A stretch of 64,000 nucleotides of DNA, from the NCBI RefSeq assembly GCF_026586625.1, contig NZ_JAODIW010000006.1, forward strand, positions 1,339,061 through 1,403,060. The letters are read 5' to 3'. Position 1 is the stretch's first letter. Each line of letters begins with the position of its first letter. The notes beneath the pieces were generated by a model. The model saw only the letters and a list, made by a program, of their open reading frames with translations. It ran no database searches and was not told the DNA's origin. This document shows positions 45,209 to 53,974 of the stretch, piece by piece. The position numbers and the translations under genes are program-made. This DNA comes from Halobium salinum. GTDB lineage: Archaea > Halobacteriota > Halobacteria > Halobacteriales > Haloferacaceae.

Positions 45209-46368
45209 TCTGCCGGCACCGGCTCGGGACTCGCGTCCACCGCCTCCAACTGCTCGAGGCACGCGAGCCAGTCGCGCATGTGCTCGCCGACGTAGTTGAA
45301 GAACTCCCCGTTCGCGTACTCCTCGAAGTCGTCCTCGGCGAGTTCGTCCGCCATCGCCCGAAACACCTCTGCATACGAATCCGCGTCCCCGCCCACGTCG
45401 TCGATATGTTTCCAGAGGTGTTCGTTCAGCTGGAGCCCGGGCACCTCGTTGTTCAGGTCGTCGAACGTGGGTCGGGCCGCCTTGTTGTGCTCACAGAGAG
45501 GGTACCCCGTCAGAATCTCCTTGCCGAGCACGTCGGCCGCGCGCTTGAGGAACACGCCCGACCAGATGTCGTCGAAACGGCCCACGTCCCACTCGTTGTC
45601 GTCCATCGGAAGTTGGTAGAACGCGGGGACCACCTCCCGCTCGAAGGCGAGGTTCATCGAACAGACCGTGAGGTACTGCCCGGGGTCGACGACGAAGTCG
45701 CCCGCGAAGTCCTCCTTCGTGGTCCGCGTCTGGGCCTGCCCCTCCAGGTCGCCGTCCATCAGGATGCGGACGGCGTCGAGGTCGGGGACGTTCGTCCACA
45801 GCCCCTGCGAGGCGACCACGTCGCCGACCTCTCGGGTGTGCGTCTCGACGGTCTCGTCCATCGCGCCGTAGGGGTACCCACGGGGGTAGAGCCCGTGCTC
45901 CTCGGCGTTCTGATAGAGGACGTTCACCCAGTTCTCGTCCGAGCGGACGCTCTCCAGCTCCCCCTCGAAGGCGAGGTTCTCCATGTGGCGACCGAAGAAG
46001 TCCCACTCGTCGTGCGGGAGCGTGTCGTCGTCGATGAACACGCCGTACTCGAACCCCTCGTTCGCCCAGAGGTACAAGAGGCCGAAACTCGTCTCGGCGT
46101 GGCTGGCGGCCGGGACGACGTGAGCGTACTCGCTCACGCCGTGGGCTTCGTACCAGGCCTCGCGTGCCGACCCGTCGAAGACGACGCCTTCGACGCCCTC
46201 CTCCTCGAGCATGGTCTCCATCGATTCGGTGTCACAGAAGTCCTCCGTAACCAACACGAAAAAGAGGCGGTCGAGGTCGAACCCGTGCCGACGGGCGTTG
46301 GCGACGTACGAGCGGATACACTCGTACTCGCGGATCGTCGGCACGACGACGCAGATGTCGCGGCTCAT
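45202..46368 (-). CDS. Reversibly glycosylated polypeptide/alpha-1,4-glucan-protein synthase-type glycosyltransferase
   Basis: A 388-residue GT-A-like protein. ICVVVPTIREYECIRSYVAN opens a nucleotide-sugar-binding fold; the metal-binding acid motif is VFIDDDTLPH. The remainder (GYPYGAMDETVETH, LNLAFE-like SMNLAFEREVVP, and PLCEHNKAARPTFDDLNNEV) follows the RGP family, known in plants as UDP-arabinopyranose mutases that self-glycosylate. The archaeal substrate is unknown. The start is 12 bp from an iron-type palindrome, so iron control is inferred. It is cytoplasmic, with no helices or signal peptide. Confidence 0.83.
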   Translation of the reverse strand: MSRDICVVVPTIREYECIRSYVANARRHGFDLDRLFFVLVTEDFCDTESMETMLEEEGVEGVVFDGSAREAWYEAHGVSEYAHVVPAASHAETSFGLLYLWANEGFEYGVFIDDDTLPHDEWDFFGRHMENLAFEGELESVRSDENWVNVLYQNAEEHGLYPRGYPYGAMDETVETHTREVGDVVASQGLWTNVPDLDAVRILMDGDLEGQAQTRTTKEDFAGDFVVDPGQYLTVCSMNLAFEREVVPAFYQLPMDDNEWDVGRFDDIWSGVFLKRAADVLGKEILTGYPLCEHNKAARPTFDDLNNEVPGLQLNEHLWKHIDDVGGDADSYAEVFRAMADELAEDDFEEYANGEFFNYVGEHMRDWLACLEQLEAVDASPEPVPADD

Positions 46369-46380
46369 CGGGTGTGTATC

Positions 46381-46396
46381 TTTAGGCCTACCTAAA
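46381..46396 (-). promoter_or_regulatory. DtxR-type iron operator before the RGP-type glycosyltransferase
   Basis: TTTAGGCCTACCTAAA is an interrupted palindrome with the same half-sites (TTTAGG/CCTAAA) and the same 4-bp spacing as the operator before fbpA. It begins 12 bp before the start codon, in an AT-rich block. Confidence 0.7.
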
Positions 46397-46512
46397 ACTA
46401 CTTTCGTTTTGGGTCGACGGCTCCCGACGTGCCGGCGGACCGGGGGCTAACGGACGAAGAAAAAACCCCGCGACGCGAGCGTTTCCCCTGTCTCTGTCGC
46501 GTCAGCGTCCGG

Positions 46513-46668
46513 CTAGACGCGCTTCGAGCGCGCCTCGCGGACCGACGCGCCGTCTCGGACCACGTCTTCGCATCCTGGGCACACCCGCACGTCCGTGAAC
46601 CCGTCCGGTGCGAACACTCTGACGTACTTCTCCGTCACGAAGCCGCCGCAGTTGAGGCATTCCGGCAT
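46513..46668 (-). CDS. Small zinc-finger protein
   Basis: A 51-residue protein. MPECLNCGGFVTEKYVRVFA and VCPGCEDVV give two CxxC pairs (C4/C7 and the pair in VCPGC) that would bind one zinc. The C-terminal REARSKRV is basic. Many such single-finger proteins exist in haloarchaea. Separated by 71 bp from the MrfA-type helicase stop on the same strand. The longer upstream frame is not convincing. Confidence 0.78.
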   Translation of the reverse strand: MPECLNCGGFVTEKYVRVFAPDGFTDVRVCPGCEDVVRDGASVREARSKRV

Positions 46669-46739
46669 GGCACTACGTGTCAATGTGATGGTCGACCCTA
46701 TATCTGTCGGTGGGCGAACCCGCCGGAGAACCCGTCCGC

Positions 46740-49082
46740 TCACTCCTCGGTCAGCGCCCGGAGCAGCGTCACCGCCGGCGCCTTCGCGAGCGGTTCGTTC
46801 GCGTTCCCACACTGGGGTGACTGGACGCAGGACGGACAGCCGTCGGCGCAGTCGCAGTCGTCGATCAGCGTCGCCGTCCGCGCCATCAACTCCTCGACGC
46901 GACCGTACCCCGCTCGCGTGAGACCCACGCCGCCGGGATAGCCGTCGTAGATGAATATCGTGCTGCGCTCGGTGTGCGGGTGATACGGCGTCGACAGCCC
47001 GCCGATGTCCCCGCGGTCACAGAGCAGGTGGAGGGGGAACAGCGAAATCATCCCGTGTTCGGCGGCGTGGATGCCACCGTCGAACCCCCACTGGTCGTGC
47101 TCGCCGAGCAGGTCGCGCTCCACGTCCGGCGGGACGGTGAAGTACAGCGCCTTCGTCCGGAGGTGGGTCTTCGGGAGGTCGAGCGCCTCTCGTCCGAGCG
47201 TCTCGCCGCTGGCGGCGTCTCGGCGTTCGAACCCCGTAATCTCGATGGAGACGGTCACGTCGGCGAAGCGCACCGCCGTGTCGGGTCGCGCGGAGAGGGC
47301 CTTCTCGGTCACGTCGTCCTCGACGACGACCTCCTTCTCGTGGAGCGTCTTCGTGTAGTAGTCCGCCCACGTCGGCTGGAGTTTCGCCACGTCGCGGTCG
47401 AGGTCGAGGTCGGCCACCTCGTAGGACTGGCCCTGCTGGTGGTAGACGGCGCCGGGGTGGGCGTCGCGCATGGCGTCGGAGAGCGACAGCGAGGCGACCA
47501 CGTCGTTCGTCCGGGCGTCGAGCAGGTCCACCTCCCGGGAGTCGATACTCCGGAGGCTCATTCGGTGTTGCGGGCTGCCGTCGCCGGCGAACGTCCAGCG
47601 CGTTCCGTCGTCGGTCGCCCGCCGCGCGAGTTCGCCGGCGGACTCGAGGTCGGCGACGACGTCCGGGAACGTCGCCCCGAAGTAGTCCTCGTCCGCCGTC
47701 TGCAGCCAGTTCTCGGCGGCGGCGCTGGCGACGTGGTCGGGGAGCAGTTCGTCGTTCTCCGGGTCGGAGACGGCGTCCTCCGGGTCGCCGTCGAAGAACT
47801 CCCCCGGGTTGCGCATGAAGTACTGGTCCAGCTGGTCTTCGCCGCCGACGAGCACCACGAGCGCGGGGTCCTCGCCCCGTCCGGCCCGCCCGGCCTGCTG
47901 CCACGCGGACATCCGGGTGCCGGGGTAGCTGTCGAGGACGACCGCGTCCAGCCCGCCCACGTCGACGCCGAGTTCGAGCGCGTTCGTCGACCACACGCCC
48001 CGCAGGTCGCCGGCGTGGAGCGCGTCCTCTATCTCCCGACGCTCCTCGTTTCTGAGCGCGGCCTGGTACGCCCGGACCCCACGCGAGAGGTCGTGGTGGC
48101 CCCGCTCTCGGAGTTCCGTCGAGCTCTCGGTGGCGTAGCGTTCCGCGGCCTGTCGCGCCCGCGTGAACGTCAACGTCTGGAGGTCCTTCGAGACGAGGTC
48201 GACGAACAGCCGCTTCGTCTCGGTGTGAGAGGACCGTCGCCGGCCGCTTCGCGCGTCGGCGTCGCGGTACTCGGGCGGGTTCCACAACACCCAGTGGCGC
48301 GGGCCGCGACCCGAGGTGTCCTCGTCGACGAGCGTGAACGACGACTCCGACCGACCCGTCACGCGCGCCGCGTGCTCGACGGGGTTGCCGATGGTTGCCG
48401 AGCAACAGACGTACTGCGGGTCCGACCCGAACCGCTCGCAGACGCGCTGGAGCCGCCGGAGCGTGAGCGCGACGTGGCTCCCGAACACGCCCCGGTAGGT
48501 GTGGACCTCGTCGACGACGACCGTCTCCAGCGAGGCGAAGAACCACTCCCAGAGCCGGTGGGCGTGTGGCAGGAGCGCGTAGTGGACCATGTCGGGGTTC
48601 GACAGCAGGACCGTGGGCGCGCGGTCGCGCACCTCCCGTTTCTCCGTCTTCGACTGTCGGCCTGTGTACTGCGCCACGGAGACCCGGGAGCCGAACCCGA
48701 GGTCGCGGGCGAGGGAGTCGAGCGTCTCCTCCTGGTCGGCGACGAGCGCGTTCTGCGGGCCGAGGTAGAGCGTTCGCCCGCCGTGGTCCATCGCCCGCTC
48801 GAACGCCGGGACGGTGTAGGCGAGGCTCTTCCCGCTCGCCGTCTCGGTGGCGAGCACGACGTTCCTCCCCTCTCGCACGGCCTCGATGGCCTCGGCTTGG
48901 TGGCGGTACAGCCGGCCGATGCCGCGTGACTGGAGCGCCGAGTCGAGGCGCGGTTCGAGGTCGACGTCGGCGAACTCGGGGTCGCGAGCCGGGAGGCGGC
49001 GGTGGTCCGCAATCTGCCCCTCGTAGTAGGGGCGCTCGCGGAGCCAGTCGACGACCTCGGCGACGCTGTCGGTGTCGGGCAC
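46740..49082 (-). CDS. MrfA/YprA-type SF2 helicase
   Basis: A 780-residue helicase with GTG start. Walker A is ATETASGKSLAY (about residues 78-89), motif II DEVH in VVVDEVHTYRG, SATI, ELGVDVGGLD and QQAGRAGRG. The C-terminal MZB/DUF1998 zinc site is CDCADGCPSCVQSPQCGN with four Cys in the C-x-C-x3-C-x2-C style plus another. Bacterial MrfA repairs mitomycin-type DNA lesions, and yeast Hrq1 is the eukaryotic relative. The second large SF2 helicase in the window, from a different branch than the Lhr protein. Confidence 0.9.
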   Translation of the reverse strand: MPDTDSVAEVVDWLRERPYYEGQIADHRRLPARDPEFADVDLEPRLDSALQSRGIGRLYRHQAEAIEAVREGRNVVLATETASGKSLAYTVPAFERAMDHGGRTLYLGPQNALVADQEETLDSLARDLGFGSRVSVAQYTGRQSKTEKREVRDRAPTVLLSNPDMVHYALLPHAHRLWEWFFASLETVVVDEVHTYRGVFGSHVALTLRRLQRVCERFGSDPQYVCCSATIGNPVEHAARVTGRSESSFTLVDEDTSGRGPRHWVLWNPPEYRDADARSGRRRSSHTETKRLFVDLVSKDLQTLTFTRARQAAERYATESSTELRERGHHDLSRGVRAYQAALRNEERREIEDALHAGDLRGVWSTNALELGVDVGGLDAVVLDSYPGTRMSAWQQAGRAGRGEDPALVVLVGGEDQLDQYFMRNPGEFFDGDPEDAVSDPENDELLPDHVASAAAENWLQTADEDYFGATFPDVVADLESAGELARRATDDGTRWTFAGDGSPQHRMSLRSIDSREVDLLDARTNDVVASLSLSDAMRDAHPGAVYHQQGQSYEVADLDLDRDVAKLQPTWADYYTKTLHEKEVVVEDDVTEKALSARPDTAVRFADVTVSIEITGFERRDAASGETLGREALDLPKTHLRTKALYFTVPPDVERDLLGEHDQWGFDGGIHAAEHGMISLFPLHLLCDRGDIGGLSTPYHPHTERSTIFIYDGYPGGVGLTRAGYGRVEELMARTATLIDDCDCADGCPSCVQSPQCGNANEPLAKAPAVTLLRALTEE

Positions 49083-49416
49083 GGTGAGTCGTTCTCGGCT
49101 CGGGGGCGGTCGAGTATGACGGTTTCGCCCGTCCGTTCGGCCGACTCTTGAGCCGCCTCCGTGTTCGCGACGCTCGAAGACCTCGATACCGGTTCGTGGT
49201 CGGCCGGCGACACCTCGTCGCTCGGTGAACCGCGTCGCCCAGCCACGGGACTGCGCCGAGTCGAATTCGTCACGAACCGACTACAGTCTCTATAATCAAC
49301 CAATCCGGGACGAATCTGGGTGAGAGTTCCGCGCGACCTCGGGGGCATTCCGGCACCACCCCGGCGTAAACTCGGAAAATCCGTTTAGGAGGGTAGGTGC
49401 TCAACGAGAGTGGACA
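49083..49416. other. Intergenic region before the ferritin-like lipoprotein
   Basis: 334 bp between the MrfA-type helicase and the ferritin-like lipoprotein genes, both reading outward. CTATAATCAACC at about 49290-49301 is the only AT-rich run with promoter character, over 100 bp from the start; AAAATCCGTTTAGG at 49377-49390 is a closer candidate for the lipoprotein gene. No further gene or repeat is seen. Confidence 0.4.
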
Positions 49417-50739
49417 ATGAGTCAGAACGGCAACCCCCGACGGACCCGACGCAACTTCCTCGGTGCGACCGCCGCCGCGACGACGTTCGCCCTCGCCGGG
49501 TGTACCGGCAGTAGCGAGAACGGCGGTGGGTCGAGCGAGACGACGACCGAGGAGATGACCACGACGGAGACGACGACCGAGACGGCCACGCCGACCGAGG
49601 AGCCGACGACGACCGAGTCGGAGCCCCAGGCCGCCCCCGACGTGCCGATTCTCAACTACGCGCTGACGCTCGAACACCTCGAGAACGCCTTCTACCGCGA
49701 CGGGCTGGCGACGTTCTCGAACGACGAGCTGATGGAGGCCGACGCGCTCTCGACGTTCAGCGAGTCCCTCCGCATGGAGGTGCCCGGCTACCTGAAGACG
49801 GTCGGGGCCCACGAGAAGGCCCACGTCGACGCGCTGACGGCGACCATCTCGGACCTCGGCGGCGACCCGGTCGGCGAGGGCGAGTACGACTTCGGCTACG
49901 AGACCCCCACGGAGTTCATGCAGGTCGCGAAGGCGCTCGAGAACACCGGTGTCGCGGCCTACGCCGGCGCCGCTCCCTCCATCGTGAGCGAGGAGTTGCT
50001 CACCGTCGCCGCGGGCATCCACAGCGTCGAGGCCCGCCACGCGAGCTTCCTCAACCTCGTGAACTCCTCGTCGCCGTTCCCGAACGCCGTCGACGAGGCG
50101 AAGTCGGTGAGCGAGGTGCTCGAAATCGCCGGCGGGTTCGTCACCAGCGAGGTCGACCCGAGCGTCTACGAACTGAGCGAGGACCGTCCGGTGCCGGCGC
50201 GCAAGGAGGAGGACGACACGAGCGACGTGGACGTGCTCAACTACGCGCTGACGCTCGAACACCTCGAGAACGCCTTCTACCGCGAGGGTCTGGAGGAGTT
50301 CTCCGCCGAGCGAATCGCGAACTGTGACGCGCTCGCGGACTACAGCGAGGAGTTCCGCACGATGGTGCCGGAGCATCTGCAGACGGCCGGCGCCCACGAG
50401 AAGGCCCACGTCGACGCCATCACGAAGACCGTGAAGCAACTCGGTGGGACGCCCGTCTCGGAGGCGGAGTACGACTTCGGCTACGAGACCCCTTCGGAGT
50501 TCCTCGGCGTCGCCCGCGCGCTCGAGAACACCGGCGTCGCGGCCTACAAGGGCGCGGCCCCGACCGTCGCCAACGACGACGTGTTCGCGGCCGCCATCGG
50601 CATCCACAGCGTCGAGGCCCGCCACGCGGCGCTGCTGAACGAGGTGAACGCGAAGTCGCCGTTCCCGAAGGGCGTCGACGAACCGAAGTCGATGAGCGAG
50701 GTGCAGGAGATAGCCGGCCAGTTCATCGTCTCGAACTGA
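49417..50739 (+). CDS. Tat lipoprotein with two ferritin-like domains
   Basis: A 440-residue protein. RRTRRNFLGATAAATTFALA leads to the lipobox C29, then a Thr/Glu-rich spacer (about 30-70). Two homologous ferritin-like domains follow: residues about 75-250 and 270-440. Each has NYALTLEHLENAFYR, GAHEKAHVDA and IHSVEARHA, giving the Glu/His set of a ferritin-like di-iron site. The two copies are strikingly similar at DNA level in places, including a 50-bp identical run. It is anchored outside the membrane. Role unknown; oxidative stress or iron handling is possible. Confidence 0.88.
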   Translation: MSQNGNPRRTRRNFLGATAAATTFALAGCTGSSENGGGSSETTTEEMTTTETTTETATPTEEPTTTESEPQAAPDVPILNYALTLEHLENAFYRDGLATFSNDELMEADALSTFSESLRMEVPGYLKTVGAHEKAHVDALTATISDLGGDPVGEGEYDFGYETPTEFMQVAKALENTGVAAYAGAAPSIVSEELLTVAAGIHSVEARHASFLNLVNSSSPFPNAVDEAKSVSEVLEIAGGFVTSEVDPSVYELSEDRPVPARKEEDDTSDVDVLNYALTLEHLENAFYREGLEEFSAERIANCDALADYSEEFRTMVPEHLQTAGAHEKAHVDAITKTVKQLGGTPVSEAEYDFGYETPSEFLGVARALENTGVAAYKGAAPTVANDDVFAAAIGIHSVEARHAALLNEVNAKSPFPKGVDEPKSMSEVQEIAGQFIVSN

Positions 50740-50992
50740 TCGGAGCTACGAGAACTCCTCTGAGAGCGTTCCCAGGGCCTCGCTCTGTCGTCCCCCGTCG
50801 CTCCGGACGGTGCCACCCGGACCGACACGCCGCCCTGTGACCCCGGCCCGTGGCGGCCCGACGGCGGCGTTCGCCATGCCGCCGCCGTCGGGCCGTCGTC
50901 GGGCCGACACGGACCCCGCTGTGCCCGTGGCCTCCACCCTCTTTCCGTACCATGACCGGACTCACACCCGACCGTGTTCGCCCCCGTCGCTC

Positions 50993-50998
50993 GGAGGT
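50993..50998 (+). promoter_or_regulatory. Shine-Dalgarno site deciding a start
   Basis: GGAGGT lies 6 bp before the ATG at 51005. It is one of the few strong ribosome-binding sites in the window and supports that start over an upstream in-frame one at 50810. Confidence 0.6.
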
Positions 50999-51004
50999 AA
51001 GGCG

Positions 51005-51310
51005 ATGAGCGTCTGGCTCGACGCGGCGCGGGTCGCCGCCGCCGTCAACGTCCTCCTGCTCGCACTGCTCGTGGCCGTCTGGGGGCGAAACTACCTCGCG
51101 TTTCGGTCGAAACACACCCTCGGGATGTCGCTGTTCGCCGTCCTCCTCGCCGGCGAGAACGCCTTCGCGCTGTACTACTACCTCGCCGACCCGACGCTGT
51201 CGGTCTGGTTCGACAGCGCGGTTCCGGCCGTCGCGTGGCGGGCGATGCTGCTGTTCCACGTCCTCGAGACGCTGGCGCTCGGGTTCCTGACGTGGGTGAC
51301 GCTGGACTGA
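51005..51310 (+). CDS. Three-helix membrane protein
   Basis: A 101-residue protein with three hydrophobic segments (about residues 5-26, 39-61 and 78-98). The loop GRNYLAFRSKHTLG follows the first helix, and FHVLETLALGFLTWVTLD forms the last. This arrangement is common among haloarchaeal small membrane proteins. No transport or enzymatic motif. Function unknown. It stands alone between the ferritin-like lipoprotein and the flavoprotein. Confidence 0.75.
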   Translation: MSVWLDAARVAAAVNVLLLALLVAVWGRNYLAFRSKHTLGMSLFAVLLAGENAFALYYYLADPTLSVWFDSAVPAVAWRAMLLFHVLETLALGFLTWVTLD

Positions 51311-51379
51311 ATCCGCGACCGACCCGCCCCGGACCCGGCCCGAACCCGACCCGGACCCGAGTCGCCCTCCGACCTCGCC

Positions 51380-52780
51380 TCAGACGACGTAGTCGCTCTC
51401 GCGCAGTTGGACGTACTTCCCGTTTCGGAACTTCCGCTTGCGGCGTTTATAGGCGATGGCGAGTTTCGCGGCGCCGAAGCCGGCGACCGCCTTGCTCGTG
51501 TCGATGAGCCCGTTCGACCCCTCGTCGGTCATGAGGGTGTTCACGTGCTTGAACGTCCGGTCCCAGTCGTCGGGCCCGTAGTCGTGGACCACGTCCGCGA
51601 AGGAGACGTTGCGGAGTACCTCGTCGCCGGTGGCCTCCTTCCAGCGGTCGTTGTACGCCGAGAGGTCGCCGGCGGCGGCGAGTTCGCCGGCGATGGCGCC
51701 CGTCCGGACGGCGAGGTGGTCCCCACCTTCGTGGAACGCCGAGGTCGCCCCCATCGCCCCGCCGGTGACGGCGATACCCGCAGCGGTCGGCGAGTCGACG
51801 GGTCGCGTCGAGGAGATGGCGTACGTCTCGGTGCCGCCGCGCTTTCCGCGGTCCTCGGCGAGCGGGAAGTCGGCCTCGACGTCGTACTCGTCGCCGTACT
51901 CGTGTTCGAGGATGCGCCGGACGTACTCCTTCCCGGTCGGGATGCGTTCGTCCTCCGGGCGGAGCAGGGCGTACTTCTCGCGGCCCTCGACTTCGTCTAA
52001 GTCCATCCCGATGGGCATGGTCAGTCCGACGCGGGCCATCTCGCCGTCGTTCGGGAACACCCACGGATAGGCGGTGTGGCCGGGCATGTACCCCCACCAG
52101 AACTTGAGCGCGCCGCGGACCTCCTCGGCCACTTCGGGGGGCAACTCGCGGTGTTCCTGGTACGCGATGTGGTTGGCCTTCCGGGGACCGAGCACGTCGG
52201 AGGCTTTCTTCCCGTCTGGGAGCAGCCTGTCGAGGACGGGCATCGTGAGGGTGCGCTGGGGGCCGTCGGCGAGCACGAGGAAATCCGCGCCGACGTTCGT
52301 CCCGTTCTTCACGCGGAGGAGATGACGCGGCTCTGCCTCCCCGCCGGCGGCGTCGAGGTCGGTCTCTACGTCCTTGACCGAGGTCTTGACGTGGTACTCG
52401 GCGCCGGCCTCCTCACAGCGCCCGCGGAGCCAGTCGTCGAAGCGGGCGCGGTGGAACGTGTAGCCGAACTCGTCGTAGGACGATTCGATGCCGGTGTGGC
52501 GCATCGTCACCGTCCGGTTCGGCCCGACGAACTCGGCGCGGTCGAGTTCGTGCAACAGCACGCCCTCGGGGAACTCGTCGGGGTGGATGTCCATGATGTC
52601 TACCCAGTAGTCGAGGATGCCGGCGGCGTCGGTCGAGTCCGGCCCCAACCCCGAGGGTCGGTCGGCACGGGGCACCCCCTTTTCGAGCACCATCGCGGAG
52701 GCGCCGTTCGAGGCGGCGGCGTGTGCTGCCGCCGTCCCCGCAGGCCCCCCGCCGACGATTGCGACGTCGACGCGTTTCAT
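51380..52780 (-). CDS. Geranylgeranyl-reductase-family FAD oxidoreductase
   Basis: A 466-residue flavoprotein. The N-terminal dinucleotide fold is VAIVGGGPAGTAAAHAAA, followed by VLEKG. The middle has LVLADGP and KFWWGYMPGHTAYPWVFPND, the conserved substrate-tunnel motif (YxWxFP) of geranylgeranyl reductases. GIAVTGGAMGATSAFHEGGD is the second FAD motif. Archaeal enzymes of this family saturate the prenyl chains of membrane lipids or carotenoid/quinone tails. This one is longer than the classical DGGGPL reductase, and its C-terminal 60 residues are basic (KRRKRKFRNGKY). Confidence 0.88.
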   Translation of the reverse strand: MKRVDVAIVGGGPAGTAAAHAAASNGASAMVLEKGVPRADRPSGLGPDSTDAAGILDYWVDIMDIHPDEFPEGVLLHELDRAEFVGPNRTVTMRHTGIESSYDEFGYTFHRARFDDWLRGRCEEAGAEYHVKTSVKDVETDLDAAGGEAEPRHLLRVKNGTNVGADFLVLADGPQRTLTMPVLDRLLPDGKKASDVLGPRKANHIAYQEHRELPPEVAEEVRGALKFWWGYMPGHTAYPWVFPNDGEMARVGLTMPIGMDLDEVEGREKYALLRPEDERIPTGKEYVRRILEHEYGDEYDVEADFPLAEDRGKRGGTETYAISSTRPVDSPTAAGIAVTGGAMGATSAFHEGGDHLAVRTGAIAGELAAAGDLSAYNDRWKEATGDEVLRNVSFADVVHDYGPDDWDRTFKHVNTLMTDEGSNGLIDTSKAVAGFGAAKLAIAYKRRKRKFRNGKYVQLRESDYVV

Positions 52781-52912
52781 ACTCCGTACCCTGCCCTACG
52801 AGGCTATTAATGGTCCGGATGTTCGCCGGCGTGACTGACCGTCGCCCCGAGGTGTCCGCGAGGCCGGTCGTGCGACCGTCACCTTTTTTCGCGTCGTCAC
52901 GAACCGCCGGAT

Positions 52913-53911
52913 GTGACCCGTTCCCGAGACACCCTCCTACGGGTTCGGATGGCGGCGACCCTCCTCGCACTCGTCCTCACCGCCCTCGTCGAGGCGGTCG
53001 TGACCGGGGTGGCGGTCGTGCTCGCGCTCTCCCTTCTCTGGGTGAGCCTCACGCTGACGACGGGTGTCCCGACCATAGCCGTCCTCCTCGTCGTGGCCCT
53101 CGTGGCCGTCGCGACGCTGGCGCTGGTCGTGTACGGCGAACGAAAGGCGCCGGCGCACACGGTGGCACTACTGGGTGCCACCCCGGTCGACGCGGACGAC
53201 CGACCCGAACTCCGGAGGCTCGTGCGGGCCGTCGCACAGCAGGCCGACACGCCCGTTCCCGCCCTCTACGTCACCCCGAGTCGGACGCCGCTGTCGCTCA
53301 CCACCGGGTTCCGTCCCGGGTCGTCGCGGCTGGTCCTCAGCGAGGGGTTGCTCGAACGCCTCGACGAAGCCGAGCTCGAAGCCGTCGTCGCCCACGAGGT
53401 CGCACACGTCAAGAACCGCGACACCGCGGTGCTGACCGCCGCCGCCCTCCCGGTCGGAGCCGCAGGACGCGTGTTCGACCTGCTCTCGGGTCCGACGACC
53501 GGCGTCCAACACGGGACGGCCAGCCGGGCCGACCTCGCCGACGGACTCGTGACGGTCGGACTCCTGTTCGCCGCGCCGGTCGCCCTCTGTACGTTCCTCC
53601 TCTGGGCGTCGCTCTCCCGGAGCCGGGAGTTCACCGCGGACCGCGCGGCGACGGCTCTGACCGGGAACCCGGCGGCGCTCGCCAGCGCGCTCCGGCGAAT
53701 CGACCGGGCGTTCGGCGACCGTCCGTCGACCGACCTGCGGCGAACCGAGGTCGCGGCGTTCGCCATCGCCGAGCCCGGCCGTGTCCGGTCCGACGGGTCG
53801 AACCGCCTCGGCCGGCTCCCGCTCGCGTGGCTGTTCGACACGCACCCGTCGATAGACGAGCGAATCGACCGCCTGCGCCGACGGTCGCGGACGCAGGAAC
53901 GAGGGGAGTAG
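52913..53911 (+). CDS. M48-family membrane metalloprotease (HtpX-like)
   Basis: A 332-residue protein starting at GTG 52913 (an ATG 2 bp upstream is out of frame). Two N-terminal helices (about residues 13-75) precede the protease. The zinc site is HEVAH (about 161-165) with the third ligand Glu in SREFTADRAA. A further helix pair (about 205-235) lies between them. DTHPSIDERIDRLRR is the family's C-terminal motif. It should degrade misfolded membrane proteins. Confidence 0.88.
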   Translation: MTRSRDTLLRVRMAATLLALVLTALVEAVVTGVAVVLALSLLWVSLTLTTGVPTIAVLLVVALVAVATLALVVYGERKAPAHTVALLGATPVDADDRPELRRLVRAVAQQADTPVPALYVTPSRTPLSLTTGFRPGSSRLVLSEGLLERLDEAELEAVVAHEVAHVKNRDTAVLTAAALPVGAAGRVFDLLSGPTTGVQHGTASRADLADGLVTVGLLFAAPVALCTFLLWASLSRSREFTADRAATALTGNPAALASALRRIDRAFGDRPSTDLRRTEVAAFAIAEPGRVRSDGSNRLGRLPLAWLFDTHPSIDERIDRLRRRSRTQERGE

Positions 53912-53974
53912 CCCGTCGCTGTCGACGGCGACGACGATTGGGACAGCGACGGTGACAGCAACGGGAACGACGGG

